A stretch of 54,700 nucleotides of DNA from Halisarca cf. caerulea (taxonomy: Eukaryota > Porifera > Demospongiae > Chondrillida > Halisarcidae). The DNA lies in the NCBI GenBank assembly GCA_963170055.1, contig CAUJGJ010000060.1, positions 15,001-69,700 on the forward strand. Direction: 5' to 3'. The notes below the pieces were generated by a model. It saw only the letters and a list, made by a program, of their open reading frames with translations. It had not been told where the DNA came from and made no database searches. Each line of letters starts with the position of its first letter. The first letter of the stretch is position 1. The position numbers were made by a program, and so were the translations under genes. Positions 51,594 to 54,700 of the stretch are shown in pieces.

Positions 51594-52579
51594 ACACGGC
51601 AACGATTTCGCCCGTATCCACAATAGTATCCATGCTGATTGTTGCGGTTAGGCCTTTCGTTTACATGACAGCGGTGAAATCGTTTCCTGTATCCGCAAAT
51701 ATTCGTATCCGCAAAAGAAAGCGGAATAGTTTGTACCCGGAAATGTTTCATCGCCGTGTAAACAGCTGTTTCGTGGTTTGTCCATGGTAGAAGAAGATGG
51801 GTCGTCGTATCATCACTGCCTTTTTGGCTCTCTTGTCAACTTTGATTAGCGTCTATTCTCTTGCCTACAAATCTATAGTGCTCCAGATTGCCTACTTTCT
51901 GTGTAAGAGAGAAAGGCTAGTGTACCTTGCCCTGTTTTCGACCCTCAGAAGGCACTTGATACGCCAAAGACAGTTAAATCAAAGTAGACTAAGAGGATTA
52001 TTGCTCTCCCCTGCCCACTTTTTCACCCAGACTGCTTGGGGATATTTGGAAGTGACTACTGCCTTTGTTGTCTCGTCTGGTCAAGGGAAGTCCTTTCCGT
52101 ATGCTGTTATTTATCTGCAATTTAGACCAGGTGTTTGGCGATGCGGTCTCTAATATCGCCATACTTGTTTTGATCCTCAGTCAAGGTATTCTGACATTTC
52201 TCGGTCATATGATCAAGCGCTATGTTGAGGAGAAGCTCGGCGTCGTCATCCGTCCACTGAGGAAACTTCTTGCACTTACAGTAGCAGACATAGAGGAGAC
52301 TAGCTAAAACAGTTCTTTACAAGTTACCTCTTGAAATACATTATGCACATCATATGGATCTAGCATCACAGGCGTCGTGTCTATGTAGATATTTAGATCA
52401 TAGCAGAAGACTGAACCGACTAAGCCTTCATCATCAGCCATTTTATTTTTTTGTGGCAATATCCAGATATGATTTTGCGTGTGATTATATGATCCGTGTA
52501 AACACAAATATTTTATTCCGGATGCTAACCGCAGAAATACGTAGGTTTTGCTAACAATCGTTGTCGTGTAAACGCAGCC
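51594..52579. mobile_element. PIF/Harbinger-like element carrying hydrophobic ORFs (986 bp)
   Basis: Ends GGCTACGTTTACACGGCAAC and the inverse GGCTGCGTTTACACGACAAC match at 22 of 24 bp. The 3-bp direct repeat TAA stands on both sides (51591-51593, 52580-52582). A TWA duplication is typical of PIF/Harbinger, though ISL2EU-like relatives also have GTTTACACG ends. The body contains the two frames listed separately and no DDE transposase. Confidence 0.7.
51797..52307 (+). CDS. Unassigned hydrophobic ORF pair inside the PIF/Harbinger-like element
   Basis: An ATG at 51797 opens 118 codons (to 52153). The frame begins MGRRIITAFLALLSTLISVY and continues to a basic stretch, RRHLIRQRQLNQSRLRG. A second frame (52065-52307, shifted by one) holds DAVSNIAILVLILSQGILTF and ends GVVIRPLRKLLALTVADIEETS. 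The two overlap. They may be one gene joined by a small intron or shifted by an indel, for example near GACCAG/GTGTTTGG at 52126-52135. I recognise no family. They could be a degraded element protein, captured host sequence, or chance. Confidence 0.3.
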
Positions 52580-53324
52580 TAAACTTTCACAGTTTTCACC
52601 CATTCGCAAGAGCTTTACACCCATGAAAATTTAGATCGGGCTCTTGTGCAATGGTAAAATATGGTCGTGTGCAAATATAAAGATGTGAAAGTTGCTAAAA
52701 GCCAAGATCCATAAATGTTTCACCCCGTGAAAATGGAAGTGTATGTGATAGTGTTCACAATCTCTTAGCATTAATAAATGCGACTATCCTCCTCCAGCAG
52801 TTCCCTTTGCATGTTTCCAATGTCAGTTTTGAAGTCAGAGTTCTGCCCACACTGGTCTGAGGTCGTTGGGTCCAACCACCTCGAGCTTTTCAGAGACCAG
52901 AGGATTTGAAATCACCATTATAAAGTCTTTTCTCCAAACCTGTTTTTTTGTGATTGAAACACGTCATTAACCTCATGTTTAGTCTTACAATGTTTTTGGT
53001 TGGAAGGTGCCTACTTTAGAAGTAGGTTTTCAAACAGGTGTTAGCTGTGAACTGACTGACCTGATTACCACCTTGGAAGACTATCTGGGGTGGGTGGAAC
53101 CCTGGTATATCCAAGGGGTGGGTGGAACCCTGTTATATCCAAGGCAAAAAACACCTCAGCCTGTTTATTCATGTGCTTTGATAGCACCTAGCACATAATT
53201 GATATGCTATAATTGAAAATCCCTGATCTTTGATGTGGTTAGACTAGAGGGGATTGTCCAGACTATCAGGAAGGAAATCACTATCGAGGTCATGCTTTAT
53301 TTAGTGCATGTATGTATAGACATA
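52580..53324. other. Region with transposon fragment and small duplication
   Basis: A fragment of the TACNGTATGC family lies at about 52595-52750. GGGGTGGGTGGAACCCTG with TATATCCAAGG is duplicated in tandem at about 53087-53144. No gene was recognised. Confidence 0.4.
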
Positions 53325-53545
53325 AAGGCCAGGCCACACCATCATCAAAAGGTGTCACTGTAAAGAACGAATTGACCACAACGAAGGATTTTGACAAACG
53401 CTGAATGCCAATTAGGCATGCGTTGGGGGGAATGCAAAATAGGCATTCGTTGTTTGGTGAACATGTTCACGGTCGACGAACAATTCGTCCGAATTATTGG
53501 TTCGTTGGTATTTTAACGATATAGTGTGGCCTAGGCTTACTACTT
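53325..53545. mobile_element. Miniature element with AGGCCAGGCCACACCAT ends
   Basis: Left AGGCCAGGCCACACCAT and the inverse of the right end AGCCTAGGCCACACTAT pair over 17 bp with three mismatches. The interior is about 190 bp with TTCGTTG/CAACGAA motifs. Confidence 0.6.
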
Positions 53546-54700
53546 ACGTACATGCAGACAAGTGGTCTTCAGCTATAGAGGAGGGAGACAGCATACTAGC
53601 TTCCTCTTTTCAAAGGTAATGGACTGATTTTTATTCAATTTTGTTCCTGAGAAGTTGTAAACAGGTTGTTAAGTCAATTATCGTTTAATCAATTGAGCAC
53701 AAAATCAAAGGATCATCTACGTATGTGAGTGATTAAACCTTTTGTGAGGTTATCACTGCATCAAAACAACTAGCGAGCACTGTACCACACCTAGCAAAGC
53801 TTCCTTACAATCATAGCTCATTCGTAACTCTTAATTTTGTTTTTATGTACATATTTTCATGTCCTCAGGAATGGGTTGTACCAAGGTGCAACAAACGTTT
53901 TGATTTAAGTATTATTAGTCTTCAGACTTCCCTTATCTGCACATATATCTGTTCTGAATGAAATTGAATATAAGGCGGGGGAACTGGATACATGAGGGAG
54001 CAGTAGTATAGTGTACAGTAGGATTACTGCAGAAAATTGATTTGCTTCAATAAAAACTACCGAAGCAACAACACTGATAGTAAGTATTTGCCTTTTTCGT
54101 TGCGTTGTGATGGTGATGGTTGATGATGTACTTACTAACCAAGTTGAACTATATGTGCGTGTGATTCATGGCTGTTTGCATTAATTCAAGTTTACTTTTC
54201 GCCATTTGTGATCTACATTTGAAGACTTCGTAATAATTCTTAATCTTGAATAATAGCTTGTGGGCGGGCTTGGCTTTGGGGAGTGTTCAGCTGTGCTATT
54301 GATTGTGCATGTGAGGTCGAAGTTTGTTGGCATGCTTTTTGCCCAATTTAGACTCTGCACAAAGTGTGCATGTATGTATGCACATCCGAAGCTGACCCTC
54401 CTCCCCTCCCCCCCCAACCCGCAAGCCTGCTGGAATTGTCCTATGCACCACATAATGAAGGAGCAGAGTAACTTTTTATCACTGTTAATTGACCTGAAAA
54501 ACCTCTCTCTCTCTCTCTTTGAGTGTGGTCAGATTAAAGGGAATCTTAGATAATCAAGGTGTTGGATTACAGCATTTTTCTACTACACACGCACCTGGAT
54601 ATTAGCAGATCGACTTGTGTACTCTGGAAACCTTTATTGTCTCATAATGGTCTTTATTAAATTAGATATCTGATTCTCCCTGTAAAAAGAGATTGCCAAT
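53546..54700. other. Right end of window, no gene recognised
   Basis: Contains a fragment of the 4140/32284 family (about 53930-54030) and a TTAGTAAGTACC-family end (TACTTACTAACCAAGTTGAAC at about 54130). It also has a C-rich run and CTCTCTCTCT at 54502. No exon-like segment was seen. Confidence 0.35.

Overview
The window is nuclear DNA from an animal. Its genes are split by GT-AG introns, and intronic and intergenic DNA is full of microsatellites, minisatellites and small terminal-inverted-repeat transposons. The gene types (Dispatched-like, FAAH-like, ABHD4/5-like, MTHFR) are metazoan. The compact exons and the mass of miniature elements would suit a sponge or another non-bilaterian, but the sequence alone does not prove this. 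There is one 200-base assembly gap at 12001-12200.

Layout. (1) 1-2031, minus: first three exons of an ABHD4/ABHD5-type alpha/beta hydrolase that runs off the left edge. (2) 2333-12294, plus: an eight- or nine-exon membrane protein built like a small potassium channel (TM segments, pore helix, last TM, Cys-rich tail) whose selectivity filter is strongly degenerate. It shares a 300-bp divergent promoter with the hydrolase. (3) 15624-17938 and 18884-23790, plus: two tandem FAAH2-like amidase genes, each with a short exon 1 and a 1347-bp exon 2, both keeping the Lys-Ser-Ser triad. (4) 25053-43160, minus: a complete ten-exon MTHFR gene (710 aa). Its 6.5-kb intron 2 carries a 4.2-kb 29-bp satellite with higher-order structure. 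(5) 43434-44392, plus: first coding exon of a Dispatched-like RND transporter, divergent from MTHFR across 273 bp. No later exon of it was recognised, and 44.4-54.7 kb is mostly transposon and repeat sequence.

Functional links. The ABHD4/5-like and FAAH-like genes could act in the same lipid pathway: ABHD4 helps make N-acyl ethanolamines and FAAH breaks them down. This is inference, because the hydrolase's nucleophile lies outside the window. MTHFR supplies 5-methyltetrahydrofolate for methionine synthesis and has no evident link to its neighbours.

Mobile DNA. I can point to a Penelope-like 3' end with a hammerhead-like motif, a hAT-like 586-bp element, a PIF/Harbinger-like 986-bp element with unassigned hydrophobic ORFs, a 921-bp element with inverted arrays of 22-bp subterminal repeats, the 5' end of a pogo-like element, a near-perfect 405-bp palindrome, and many TA-flanked elements with CAGTGGAACC-type ends.
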